From Polyporus tsugae (lineage: Eukaryota > Basidiomycota > Agaricomycetes > Polyporales > Polyporaceae), in contig JAHRBS010000010.1 of assembly GCA_024305745.1 (NCBI GenBank), positions 1,867,501-1,931,500 of the forward strand: DNA of 64,000 nucleotides. Reading direction: 5' to 3'. Below are positions 44,553 through 55,843 of this stretch, piece after piece. The first letter of the stretch is position 1. Each line of letters begins with the position of its first letter. Both the position numbers and the translations under genes were made by a program. Under the pieces are notes generated by a model. It did not search any database and was not told where the DNA came from. It saw nothing but the letters and a program-made list of their open reading frames with translations.

Positions 44553-45432
44553 CGTCGGTGGAGACTTGGCGGAGGCGCACCGCGAAAGAACAGAAAACTC
44601 AGGTCCCGGTCCGCGCTTTCCGGGCCGCAGAGTTGGACCGGCAATTGCCAGACCAACGGCGCTTAGCTTTCCAGATGGCGACGACCACGACTCGGACGCA
44701 ACCACGACGTCGACTTGTCGACTTGTCCTGAATACATTTCTAGGACCTTTTAGTCTTTGCTTCTCCCTCGTCAACAACTCCCCGACACCACATTATGTAT
44801 CACTGGATTTCTTTCGTATATGCGGCAATGACGACGCTCCACGACGTGCAAAGTCACCTACAGCATACCAAATATTCCTGACAGGCTCTATGTACGCCCG
44901 GGATCTCTTGAGGGCCATGCTGTCGAACCAAACGGCATTATGCATCCAATCCGAAGAATGAACTTATCGTTTTGGAGATGCATTCTATCCATTTAACATT
45001 CTGGTCCCCTATGAAAATGGCTCCAAAATTCACAGCCAACAGATCTGCAGGTGAGCTTCCTCTATTTTCTGGGGTTCATCTTCGTCCTCGAGCTCATGCA
45101 TATAACTGAGAACCAGCATTATCTCATAAAGCTTTTAGCATAAGGCGCAACGAAAGAATCTAAGCCCGGAAGGGGTTGACAATGCGATCTGAGATAGCTC
45201 TTCCCGGATCCGTCTAAACTTTCAAGTTTCAGTTCAAGGGTCAACCTAAACGGTGATCGAGGGCGGTCAACGTCTTTCCTGGACGCGCGTTGATCCTGCT
45301 CTAACGGATTAGGCCCTACTACAAGTTGCAATGCCTCGCGGTAGAGTTTTTGGTGGCCCCTCTTAAGGGCGCCCAGGACGTTGTTTAAAATCCTCGGACT
45401 AAGGACTGGTCGTTCACTCCCCCACTTCCGAC
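44553..45432. promoter_or_regulatory. Divergent promoter region between Nop13 and ferric reductase genes
   Basis: This 880-bp gap holds the starts of two genes reading outward. On the ferric reductase side a TTTAAAAT box (about 45384-45391) lies some 45 bp before the ATG. I saw no certain GATA-factor site pair that would prove iron control, and no other gene. Confidence 0.45.
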
Positions 45433-48321
45433 ATGTCTAGTTTCGGTCAAGACGCTGTGCCTACGTCTTCTGTAGCCTCTGTTGCTCCCCCTACTAGCAC
45501 ATTGGCTTCTGGCAATGATACGGTTGCGGCCACCGTGGGTCGGTCAGAGGTACGTCCGAGCCTTCTAAACAGCGTGCCGATGTCATGGTCTAACTTCCTT
45601 GCAGGGACATCCAGAGTACATATGGTACGGGATCCTCTGCCTGCTTGCCCTTGCGACGACTGCAAATGCTTCGTACTTAGCATGGGCGGCCTACTACCAC
45701 TGTCAAGCTCGTCGCGGATTGGAGTCCACGACCGTCGCCACCCGTCAGCGCCACGGAAGACCATTGTACCGTCGTATCCCTCATGCTATCCTTTCCGCAT
45801 TGCGGATCTTCGCCTTCCGACTGCGAATCCCATGTGTCGACATGATGCTAGTAGAGGTCGTGTTCACAGTCCTTTGGATGGGAGGGTGCCTCGCGTACAT
45901 CTTTGCTCCAAGTAAGTGCCGTCATCCTGGAGTGGGATATGCCGTCGGTATTAATTCAGTTGGGAACCTAGCGGACGATATCCTTCCTCGGGTCGATCTT
46001 CAGCCAAGATACTGGGGCAATTCTGCAGGAAAGGTGGCCGCGATACAGCTTTCTTTCGTCGTCGCTTTGTCCATGAAGAACAACCCCATCACTTGTGAGT
46101 AAATGCTAAATAGCAGCTCCGACTAAGACTGACTGCCTCTTTCTTAGGGTTCATGGGCATAGGGCATGAGAAGGTGAGCTCTTTACGCAGCCACACTCAG
46201 ATGACCTTCTCAACGCTCGGATAGCTCAACATGTTGCACCGAGTAATATCGCGCTGTATTCTCTTGTTCATCTGGCTGCACTTCGCCGGCATGTGAGTCA
46301 TTGCTTGCTATTCGTATCCGACCCAGCCTGAGATCTTCCATGTAGGTATTGGCATTATCGATCGTAAGTTTGTGCATACCACCCTATCGGTGACCTGACT
46401 GACAGCATTACAGACTTCCGAAAATCCTGAACGAAACGTGGAAAATACTCGGTTTCGTCGGAGCCGTCGCTCTGACCGTCACGACACTCATCGGCATCAG
46501 AGCCATCCGGCGACGGTTTTCCGAATTCTTTTACCTCTCCCACGTCGTCCTCATCCTGTGCGTCATCCATGCCGTCACTCCGTCAGTTTCTAACGACAGT
46601 CCAATAGCCTCTTCCTCATCACCACCCAGATGCACGTCACACCACCAGGGTACGGCGTGTACGTCTGGCCGGTCTGGATCCTCTGGGGCCTCGACCGAGC
46701 CTTCCGTTTGGGACGCTGCCTCATCCTGAACCTCATCCTCCGCTCGAAGTGCCGCAACGCGTTCGTCGAGGTTATTGGCCTTGGCGGGCTCCGCGTCACG
46801 CTCAAGCGCAAGATCCCCGGCGGATGGCGTGCGGGGCAGCACGTGTTCGTCGCGTTCCCGACGGCGGGCCTGCAGTCGCGCGCCCTCACGATCGCGAATG
46901 CGTACGAACCGGAGGCGGACATTGGGGATGGCGCAGAGATGGCGTTCGTCGTGCGCACCACGGACGCGCAGACGCGGACGCTGATCGACCGTGCGCTTGC
47001 GACAGGGAGTTGCGAGCTCCCTGCAGTCGTCGAGGGGCCGTACGGGCACCCAGACGACATCCGCCCGTTCTCGACGTGTGTGTTCATCGCAGGTGCGTTT
47101 CGTTTTGGTGAAAAAGGATCGTGGCTGACTGGCGCGACGTGCCTGTCAGGCGGGACTGGGGTTAACTACACGCTTGCGCGGATGCAGCAACTGTTCAAGT
47201 GCGTGAACGGCTTTGTGTATTTTCTGCCTACCAACAGCTTTAACTTGGAACTGTTACTCCTCGGTAGGGACATCAACGCGGCCGACGCACGTGCGACGCG
47301 CATCGTGTTCGTTTGGATTATCCGTACGGAGGGTGCGTCCGTCCATTCCAGCGACTGTTCACCAGTAGTTAACCGTGCTGTTGCAGGCGAGTACCGATGG
47401 CTCACGGCCGACCTCTCCAGGGTGCTCTCCGCAGCACCTCCAAATCTGTCCCTCGCCGTCGACGTCTACATTACCGGCGGCCGAGCCCTGATCGAGTCAC
47501 AGATCCTGTCACTCCTGACGCTCAGGCAAGGCAGCTGCACCGTCGGCGACGCCGGGAAGGGCCTCCCAGGCTCGCCGTCGTTGTCGCTGGGGGGCGAAGG
47601 GCGCCACAGGCACTGCTACTCCTGCTCCACCGCCTCCGACGTGGAGTGCCCCGACTCCCCGACCCTCCCCAGGGAGCCGGGAAGCGCGCCGCTCTCACGC
47701 ACAACCTCGGGCTCGACCACGAACTCAGGCTCGACCAAGAGTTGTGCGGTCGAGGAGACGGCGACGCTGCCCACGGTGTACTCGTGCTCGTGCTCGTACT
47801 CGTGCTCCTCGCGGTCGCCCAGCATGCTCAACAGCCCCATGTCGGACCACTCGGACAGCCCGTCGACCATCGCGTGCCAGGCCGTCCGGCGGAGGTACGG
47901 CCGGCCGGACGTCCACAGGATCCTGGAGGACGAAGTCACGACGGCGCAGGGCCCCGTCGCGGTAGACGGTGAGTGTTCACGTTCAGCCGCTGAATATCGA
48001 AACCCCAATCGGAGCGCTCCGCGATCGCTCCGGGTTGGTTCCCTTGCGCGTCGTTCGACGGGTCGTGGGGGCGCGCCTTGGGAAGCGGAGAGGACGTGTG
48101 GCTCGATCGATGCTCATTGGTCCGTGGGGCTTGGAGACTGGGTGACACGAGATGCTGACGGTTTTGGGGGCGTCCGTGTTGACGTGACTTTTTCAGTGGC
48201 TGGACCAGATGAGTTGGTTAACGCCGTCCGCAGTGCGCTGTGCGCACCGTTTGTGGGGCCCGTCGCTGTGCTGAAGGGTGCTCCAACTGTCATGATGAGC
48301 GTCAAGCAGCTCCGGTTGTAA
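45433..48321 (+). CDS. Ferric reductase, FRE/NOX-type plasma-membrane flavocytochrome
   Basis: A multi-exon gene starting at ATG 45433 (MSSFGQDAVPTSS) and ending at TAA 48319-48321. The membrane half has the paired haem ligands in LHRVISRCILLFIWLHFAGM, and further His in FYLSHVV and TTQMH. The cytosolic half carries an FAD-binding barrel (WRAGQHVFVAFP, then SRALTIA) and NADPH motifs GPYGHP and GGTGVNYTLARM. FRE enzymes move electrons from NADPH through FAD and two haems to extracellular Fe(III) or Cu(II). An unusual Ser/Cys/Gly-rich stretch of about 120 residues (47540-47930) is inserted before the last NADPH-binding exon. The final exon begins after an intron ending near 48196 and reads VAGPDELVNAVRSALC. 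Confidence 0.9.
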
Positions 48322-48741
48322 AAGTAGTATATTTCTAGGAAAGAGATATACGAATAGAAGCGGAAGTAGTGGATGTGGGCGGTATGGATTACCGCTCACG
48401 ATGTTCTAGGTGTAGTCTAGGCCGGTGTATTCGTACGGAACAACGGAAGTTTGTAGCGTCAATCAAAATGGGCTGTGAATGTGCAGACGAGGAAAAGACA
48501 CAATGTGGGATCTGCGGGGTAAGACGTTCCTTAGCAAGCATGTCGAGAACGAATAGTTTCTATGAACGCGGATAAACTATTGTCCAGCCATCCGAAAATT
48601 TGGTCACTATTATGATTTAGAATACAAATGAAGCGATAGCGAACGTGGGTATGAGGGTGAAATGCGGTAAGATGGTGCTACAATTCGTCATGAACGTCAT
48701 GAAGGGACCCACTCGGATAGACCAACGACAGACAGAACGGC
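48322..48741. other. Intergenic region between convergent genes
   Basis: This 420-bp stretch holds the 3' ends of ferric reductase and of the second Rcf2-type gene. I see no gene, RNA or repeat. Confidence 0.55.
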
Positions 48742-49521
48742 TCATGCGGAGTGCGCCTGGGGCTGCGCCTGAGCGAGCTGGTGGAGCTTGAGCTCCTTGT
48801 CCTCCTTCGCCTGCTCCTCGAGGAGCTCGGCCCACGAGTGGTCGACGGTGCGGTTGGCCTGCGCCTGTGCCCGCTGGTTCTGTGTGAGGACACCGGCGGC
48901 AATGAGGACACCGATGGTGAGGCCCTGGGCCCACATACGGGCCTGCACGATCTTTTGGGGAGTGGTCTGGTGGCTACATCGGAATTGGTCAGCTTCCCCT
49001 CTTTTATGTGAGAGTTGGAGGAATCGAGGACGTACCGGTCGCGCATGACGATGGTAGCAGCGATGGCCATACTGGCGGCCCAGCTGCCGAGGATGACCTT
49101 GTACTGGTTGCGCATCGCCCAGTCCTTGATCTTCTCCGTGCTGCTGAGGGCCTCCCAGCGGCTCTCCGCCTGGCGCTCCTTGTCGTCGAGGAGGGCCTTG
49201 CCTGCACCGGTCCAGGTGGACTCACTGAACTCGACGCCACGGCGTTCACTCTGAACGGCGTAAGTCGGGGCGACGATCAAGACGATGGCGAGGGCCTTGA
49301 GCTGGGGAGGGAGTGCGCGGAAGGCGGGCCAGCGGCGGTTAGCGTACCAGGTAGCGGGGAGGGAGATGGCGAGACCGCCGAGGATACCCTCGATCGCTCC
49401 GCGGACGGTGGCGGCGTGGTGGCCGGCGAGCTCTTCCTCAGAGGCAAACTAGATCAGGCATAGTCAGTCGGAGTGCGTGTTTGTGGGAGGCTAGCGCCTA
49501 GATCGGGGAGCGTACCTTCAT
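48742..49521 (-). CDS. Rcf2-type respiratory supercomplex factor, HIG1 domain (copy B)
   Basis: Three exons (49516-49521, 49036-49448, 48742-48973) join in phase to 216 residues. Like copy A the first exon encodes only Met-Lys. Two N-terminal helices (IEGILGGLAISLPATWYA and LKALAIVLIVAPTYAV) precede a HIG1 domain (YKVILGSWAASMAIAATIVM and QGLTIGVLIAAGVLTQNQRA) with KIVQARMWAQ. The phase-2 intron before the HQTTPQK segment is shared with copy A. Copy A has three further introns. The protein should sit in the inner mitochondrial membrane with cytochrome c oxidase. A TATA-like TTGTATATAA on the minus strand near 49671-49680 lies about 150 bp upstream. Confidence 0.88.
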
Positions 49522-49670
49522 GATGGCAGTGGAGAATGGGTATGTCCTAGAAGTCTATTCGAGGCTGCTCTAGCGGTCTAATGGCACAGGGCCGAATGGA
49601 TTGTGTGGAGACCTGAAGGGACCGAGAACAGGATGGAGAGCGAAGGCGGGCGGAGGCGGTGTGTGGTGGG

Positions 49671-49680
49671 TTATATACAA
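49671..49680 (-). promoter_or_regulatory. TATA-like element upstream of Rcf2 copy B
   Basis: TTGTATATAA on the minus strand, about 150 bp before the ATG at 49521, is a plausible core promoter. Assigned by sequence and position only. Confidence 0.4.
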
Positions 49681-50064
49681 GCGTTTTGAATGCCGGAAAG
49701 CACGAGCCGCACAGGGAGCCGCCAACGGGCAAAACCGGGAACCAATGACGAATTCACCGGGGGAACAGCCAACCTTCCCGTGCATAGGCTTGCATCTGCC
49801 GACTGCTCCGCGCTGAGCGGCGCACAGCTCTCAGCCGCTCTCGCAGTTTTTCGCTCATGTCAAAATGCGTTCGGTGCGGCCTCGACTGGGCGAGGTCGTC
49901 GCTGGGACAGATGCGTCCGCACCCTCATTGGCTCGTTGGTCCGTAGCCTCCCGATATGGCAGGTGCTTGCTCCGCGAGCGCCCGACGGCAACCTCCGACT
50001 CCGTCACTCCGACCACTCCGGTCTCTGAGCTGAATCACAGTACTGCCACCACCCATCCTATCCT

Positions 50065-50935
50065 ATGGCCGCCAGAATGCTCTCCAGTCTCGTCCCCACC
50101 CCCACACTAGACCACTCTATTCCCGCAAAAGCCAGGTCGTCCAGACAGAACACGAGGACAGCCAGTGTCTCCAATGAGCTTCCCGCGCCTCCCCTCACCC
50201 GCACCGCCGTGTCATTGGAGTATGCTTCGCTGCGCCATACCGGACATTGCCCATTAGGCATGTACGTCACACCCTCGCCCGATAACCTCATGGTATGGGA
50301 CGCGGTATTCTTCGTGCACCAAGGTACGCGTGCTCAATGCCCGATCGTCTTTCCGGTGTGGCTCATCGCGCGCTCCGTCCAGGCTACTACACCGACTCCA
50401 TACTTAAGTTCCGGCTCACATTCCCACCAAACTACCCCGAACGCCCCCCTGTGGTGCAGTTCCTCACGGACGTCTTCCACCCGCTCATCTCACAACAAAA
50501 CGGCAAGTTTAACCTCGCTCCGCGCTTTCGGCCTTGGCGGCCCAAGGAGCACCACGTCTTTGAAGTCCTGCATCGGGTGAAGGCCGCGTTCAAGAAGCAG
50601 GCCCTTGACGAGATCAAGGAGTCAGACTGTTACAACAAGGAGGCGTACAGGTATGTGTTCATCCCCGACGAGAACGCTGGACATTCATGTTGGGTTGACC
50701 ACGACGGACATTGTGTCCCAGACTCTACCACGACACCACCTCTTCCTTTGCCGCACTCGCCACGCAGTCCTCTATGCTGTCCCAGTCTGCGTCTGCGCTG
50801 TTCGACAAGGACCACCCGTCGATGGCTGGAAAAGGGTCCCATAGCCTGCAGTTCAAGGAGCTCAAATCAGAACAGCTCAGCACCCTCCGCGCCCGACTCG
50901 GCATTCAGGATTGGGAAGACGAGCCTCGGTCATGA
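50065..50935 (+). CDS. AKTIP/FTS-like inactive ubiquitin-conjugating enzyme variant
   Basis: Three exons (50065-50323, 50383-50650, 50722-50935) join to 246 residues. The core is a UBC fold with LKFRLTFPPNYPERPPVVQF and FHPLISQQNGKFNL, but the catalytic Cys position after the HP loop is absent, so this is an E2 variant. The following block (WRPKEHHVFEVLHRVKAAF) matches AKTIP/FTS rather than Mms2/Uev1. AKTIP homologues such as Aspergillus FtsA form the FHF complex with Hook and FHIP proteins, which links dynein to early endosomes. The N-terminal 60 residues are Ser/Thr-rich. The C-terminus (LRARLGIQDWED) is conserved in fungal members as far as I recall. It diverges from Rcf2 copy B. Confidence 0.8.
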
Positions 50936-51915
50936 TACCTCACCGCCGTGTATCCGTAGGCCGGACACCGTTGTGCTAGATATACCCTCCCCAGACGCAG
51001 AGCACGGTTTGTAGGTTTGCATGTATATGTAGGTTGGACGGATCATGGCAATCACGTTTAAATTGTATGCCACGAGCTCCCAACGAAAATTGGAACCGCA
51101 AGATCCTGAGCTCTGCAGGCCCGTCCTGTGAACTGAAATCGGTTGCACCGATTTGTGTCAGTCGTTTCCCTACCGTATGGGATCCCACATAGCGGCTCCG
51201 ATGTCACGCAACGCAGCATGACTGCGTTGCATCTGGTTTATGCATGCATATGTATACCGTGGCCCGGACGGCGAATATTGATGTCATCCGGCAAGGAATT
51301 GTTATCACCAGAAAGCACTCCGGGAATCTACTACTATAGCATTAGATACTGTACGTCTACTCTGGATTTATTCTAGCATGTCTCTCCCCTTCCGTCCCCA
51401 TTGGCCAAGCAATTGGGGAACGAGCAAGGCGTACCAAGTGTCAGCAAAACAAAGCAATTGGAAGTGGAAGTAGGGTACGATGAGATCATGGTCGACACTA
51501 AAGGAATCGGGTACAATAGATGCTACGCGTTCGTCAGCATCAGAGTCTATACCAACTACCTGGTCGAGGATCCTTGTCTGTGCGGCGCCGCGGGTGCTCT
51601 GGCCGCTCGTCTCGAAGGAATGGGGAAACACCACGGCGCGCTCGCGCACCGCGGGTCTAACGAATGGCTCGCGAGCACCGGTATTGCCTGGTACTGGTGC
51701 TCCGCGCGTGAATGTGGTGAATGCTGAGAATGCTGGGCATGAGGCTGCGAGTCTCCTTTAGTCGTGCCGGCGGTCGTCGTCGCAAGAGTAGCGAGAGCGG
51801 CATCCTGCGCGGCCGCCATCCTGCCCTCAGACGCCCGAGAGTTCGGCACCTCAGGCGACTCAGGGATGGCAGGGAGAACCAGCGACCGCTGCGGCCCCTC
51901 GCCCAGCGCCGCGAG
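50936..51915. other. 1-kb intergenic region between convergent AKTIP-like and Vip1 genes
   Basis: It contains the 3' ends of both genes. Open frames of 60-110 codons occur, one overlapping the Vip1 end, but none has similarity or a convincing start. No RNA gene or repeat is recognised. Confidence 0.5.
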
Positions 51916-54900
51916 TCAAGGGTCGTCCGCGAGCGCGGTCGACGCGACTGGCGCCTGTAGGGCGTCAATCGTCTCGAAGGGCGTGTCCGGGCCCGTGTCG
52001 TCGTCATCGGGGACGCGCCCGAAATGTTTCGAGAGCCGGTCGATGACGAGCGGGTAGGGGAGGTGCTGCGTGAGCTTGCGGCGGGGCTGGACGTTGAGCG
52101 AGTGGCGGGCGTCGAGCGCGCTGTCGAGCACGTTGGACGAGTGCGCGCCCTCGGAGAGTGAGAGCTTGATGGAGTACTCCTTGTCCGACTTGCCACGGCC
52201 GTGGTTCCGCTCGTACAGCTCGAACGTAATGTGCGACTGTGTGCGGGACGAAGCCGCGCCGTGGAAGTGGTCAGATGATACGCAGGCGCGGAACGGAATG
52301 GTGGGATACGCACGCAATAGTCGAGCTCCGGAATGCGACGATTCGCGATCGGAACGCCAGACAAGAGGACAAGGTTCACAAGCGTGTGGATGTGTGACTC
52401 CTTCGTGAAGTAGAGAGTCAGTCCACACTCTTCGTTGTTCCGGGCGCGCTCCAGGTCGCCGACAACATTGCGAAGAAGCGGCAACGATGTGAGCACGCCG
52501 ATCTCCTCCCTGCAACGTAAAATCAATACATCGTACCGGACAACGAGAATAGCTTGGTACACACTTCTCCTCGGGCTCGATACCGTACTCCTGAGGGGCG
52601 ACGAGGTCGAAGAGCGCCTTCGCGCGCCCATACAGCTCGTGTAGCCGCCGGTCATGCGGAGCCTGGTCCGACCGCCCGTCCTCGTTGAAGATCGAGAACA
52701 GGAACGTGCGGTGGTGCAACGCGCAGTACTTGATGGTGTCATACAGCTCCGACACCCGGCTCGGATCAAACTTCTCCTGCTTCACGTCGCAGAAGTCCTC
52801 GAACAGCTTCTCCCACCGTTCGCGGAACAGCCACGGCTCGTCGCCGCAGCACCACCGCTCCTGGATCTTGTCGACATCCATCGTCTCCCAGTTCCGGCGC
52901 ATGATGTCCCGGAACGCGCTGAGGAGCTCTATAACCTCCTTCACAACCTCGACCGGCTCCTTTTTCATGCTCTTGGGCCAGGTGAGCTCTGGGCGCTTCT
53001 CGGGCTCTCCAGGGCGGAGAAGGATCTTGAGGCGTTTCTTGACGTCGTCCATGAGGTCCTTGGCAGCGTTGGAGTCGTCAAGAAGGTCCTTGCGGACGAT
53101 GAGCTTTGGGGGCTTCTGCGCAGGAACAGAGTTCTCGCGGCGCGGGGTATAGTGGCTCCCTGAAGCATAACCGTCGATCGAAGAACGAGAAGAGTGGCCG
53201 CCAGACTGATGGCCACCATTGGCGGAGAGTGTGCTCGATCCCGCCGAGGAGGGCGAACTATCGAAGAGCGCGGAGGCAAAGATTTCTGCCGAGGCCACAA
53301 CACGACGTTCGGACGACGTGTATATCTGACAGGGCGGCAGTCAGTGCTGTTCCTGGGTTTAATGCCAAGATTCGAGAGCACATACCTTGACATTCCTCAG
53401 AATATCCTTATCTGTACTCCAAATGAGAACCGTGCAGTAGACGAAGCAGATGAACGCGCATACTCATGATAGATATATCCTTCTTCATGTTCTCCCCGAG
53501 GTCGCGTGATTGGTATCGCGCCGAGTGCGTGAACTCGCCTCCCCACTTGAAGACCAGGGTCAACTTCGTCAGCTTGCGCACCTGTCCCGGCTGCTTCTTC
53601 GAATACACCGGCTTCAGCTGCGCCTTCGTTCCCGGTAGGTCGATCTTGCTGAATAGGGCGTTGTTGAGCTGGGTGAGCTTCACCAGATCCTCCCCATCAG
53701 CGCCGAGCCCCTTTGCTTCCTCGACAGCGGTCGCAATACGGTTGAGCTGGTTGCGTTCACGGAGGATGATCTCCTCGCGCTCGCCGTTCAAGAGGGTGAC
53801 GAACGGTTGTGTCCACCGCTCGCCAATGGGGAAATTGAACTTGAGCTTCTGTTTGGGTGTACGATCTGCATGACGGAAGACAGTGACGTTCGCCTTGAGT
53901 AGCCATGTTGGCTCCTCGATGGTCGCCTCGGCAGCTGGGAGTGGGCGCTCAGGAGATTCGGCGACATGAAGGCACAGGGAAGCGAGGATTTCCGCGGTAC
54001 GGTCTACGACAGTGTAGTGAGTAACCATGACTGAGATTGAGTATAGGGACAGGCGGACGATCTGATGGGGAACAGAGAGATACTGACCATAGTAGGTATC
54101 ATTTCCCTTTACAAAGCTCCAGCCATTGACGTCGATGATTTGGCTCCGGTGACCTCCGTCGCAGCGGACCATGTCAAAGCCGCAGACCATCTGCCCGAAC
54201 CCGTCACTAATGCGACACGCCCAGGCTTTCTCTTCCTCGTTTAGGTGTGTGATGAACCTGAAGTCTCGGTCAGCAAGCGTCTAGACGACATGCATATATA
54301 TAGTGTGTTCACCGAATCTCCTTCCCCTCTGTGTTGCGCCGGACGACTCCGTCCACCACTGGAGACTTGCGCGTCTCCGCGTGGGTGTAATCGCGTCCGA
54401 CGGTGTAGACTTTGATGTCTTCCGAATTATCGACGTCCACGAACTTCTCGTAGATGTAGGAGCCGTCCGTTCTTGGGGAATTAAGGTGAGGATCTAGCTC
54501 GCTCGACTTGTTTCCCACCTATTTGAATCATCAAGTCAGTTCGGGCTATTCGGCCTCAGATGCTGGCCTCCCACAATGGACCCGGACGGACCTTCCGAAA
54601 TAGTCGTCGGCCACCGCCACCATAGAAGTAGATGTACACGTTGTGGTCTTCGCCGCTGACGGGCTTCTCGACGAAAGGCTTGTCCATGGCCTGTCCGTCT
54701 ATGATGATCGCATTCCCATCCTCGCTCATGGTGACCTCGGGGGTAACCTGAAATCCACCGAGCGAGAGGCCGATCTTCTTCTTCATCAGATCGCGCAGCT
54801 CATCGTCGATCTTCGGACCGCCATCGCGCGAAACCTCAAGGCGGCGAGGTGTGGGAACGTTGAGATGGTCAAGAACCGCGCCCACCAGTCTGCGATCCCA

Positions 54901-55355
54901 AAGAAGGGCCTGGGGCGGTAGGTCGTTGATACAGTAGGGCTGCCGTAACTTAACGTAAGATATTGCCTTGTCCAGAGGGAAATCGGTTGAGAAAAACGAA
55001 ATGAGGACATCACAACGCGGCCAATTCTCGACGTCTACACGACACACGTGAATTACGTCCTAGCAAGGAAACCGAGGGGGGAGTAAGTACCTTCGTCGAG
55101 GATGACCTTGTCGCCGAATACTTTGACTTCTATTGCTCCATTTGATCGTTCGACCAATCGGGTAAGAATTTCTCGCATTGCTTTCGACCGGGCTTTGATG
55201 TCCATGGCGCATATGCCGAGAATGATGGGCGGCCTTGTTTGGTCCGTGAGTGCAGAGAGATCCGAATGCGAGCCATTCGGAGATGGGGACGAGAACCTTG
55301 GGTTAGACGCAGAGCGGGACCCAGGAGAGCGTTCTGGAGAATGGACGGGAGACAT
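51916..55355 (-). CDS. Vip1/Asp1 inositol hexakisphosphate and diphosphoinositol kinase-phosphatase
   Basis: Starts at ATG 55355 ([15 protein letters not shown]) and ends at TGA 51916-51918 after about ten short introns. The N-terminal kinase has the conserved block [20 protein letters not shown], then [28 protein letters not shown] and YIYEKF, matching the ATP-grasp kinase of Vip1/PPIP5K. The C-terminal pyrophosphatase domain has the histidine-phosphatase motif [11 protein letters not shown] and later [16 protein letters not shown]. These bifunctional enzymes make and remove the 1-position pyrophosphate of InsP8/InsP7 and affect phosphate signalling, microtubules and polar growth. Both domains look intact. 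It shares a 490-bp divergent promoter with the copper ATPase gene. Confidence 0.93.
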
Positions 55356-55843
55356 TTTGTCAAGCTGTCGTCAGGAGTCGTATCGGACGTTCGTAAAAAG
55401 ATGGTTGTATGAGCTCCCTGCTTCTAGAGTCGAAGTGAGAAAGAAGAGTAGGAAGAGGGACGAGTGGTGGTGGTGGTGTGCACGAATGCACGCCAGGCCA
55501 AAACCACGAGCAGACGAGCAGAGGCGCCCAGACTTCACCAAAGCCTGATTGACGCTGACTAAGGACGCCCAAGCCGTCGGCATCCGCTGATCAATCTCAG
55601 CCTCGGATCTGACTCATGCCGAACTTTAGTAACTTAGTCGGACGAGGCATTTGTGCGATGCTCGCGTCCAATGACGAAAGCCGGTGTCGCAGCAAATGCC
55701 TCATCGCAGAGGCGCCCGCGGTCAAGGCCAGGTTCTTAAGTAGACCCTCTCACGTTCTTCCGACATATCCTCAACGTCCCATCCACGGTTGTCACGGCCT
55801 AATGTCTTCCATACACACGCCTCAGCGACTATCGCGGCCTAAA
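55356..55843. promoter_or_regulatory. Divergent promoter region between Vip1 and copper ATPase genes
   Basis: A gap of about 490 bp. The copper-gene side (55740-55790) is a pyrimidine-rich leader. In-frame upstream ATGs at 55616 and 55802 are alternative starts. I did not find a clear copper-response motif. Confidence 0.45.

Noticed and set aside
46531..47087. Minus-strand frames opposite the ferric reductase
   Set aside because: They are shadows of the FAD/NADPH domain exon, Arg/Asp-rich with no recognised motif.
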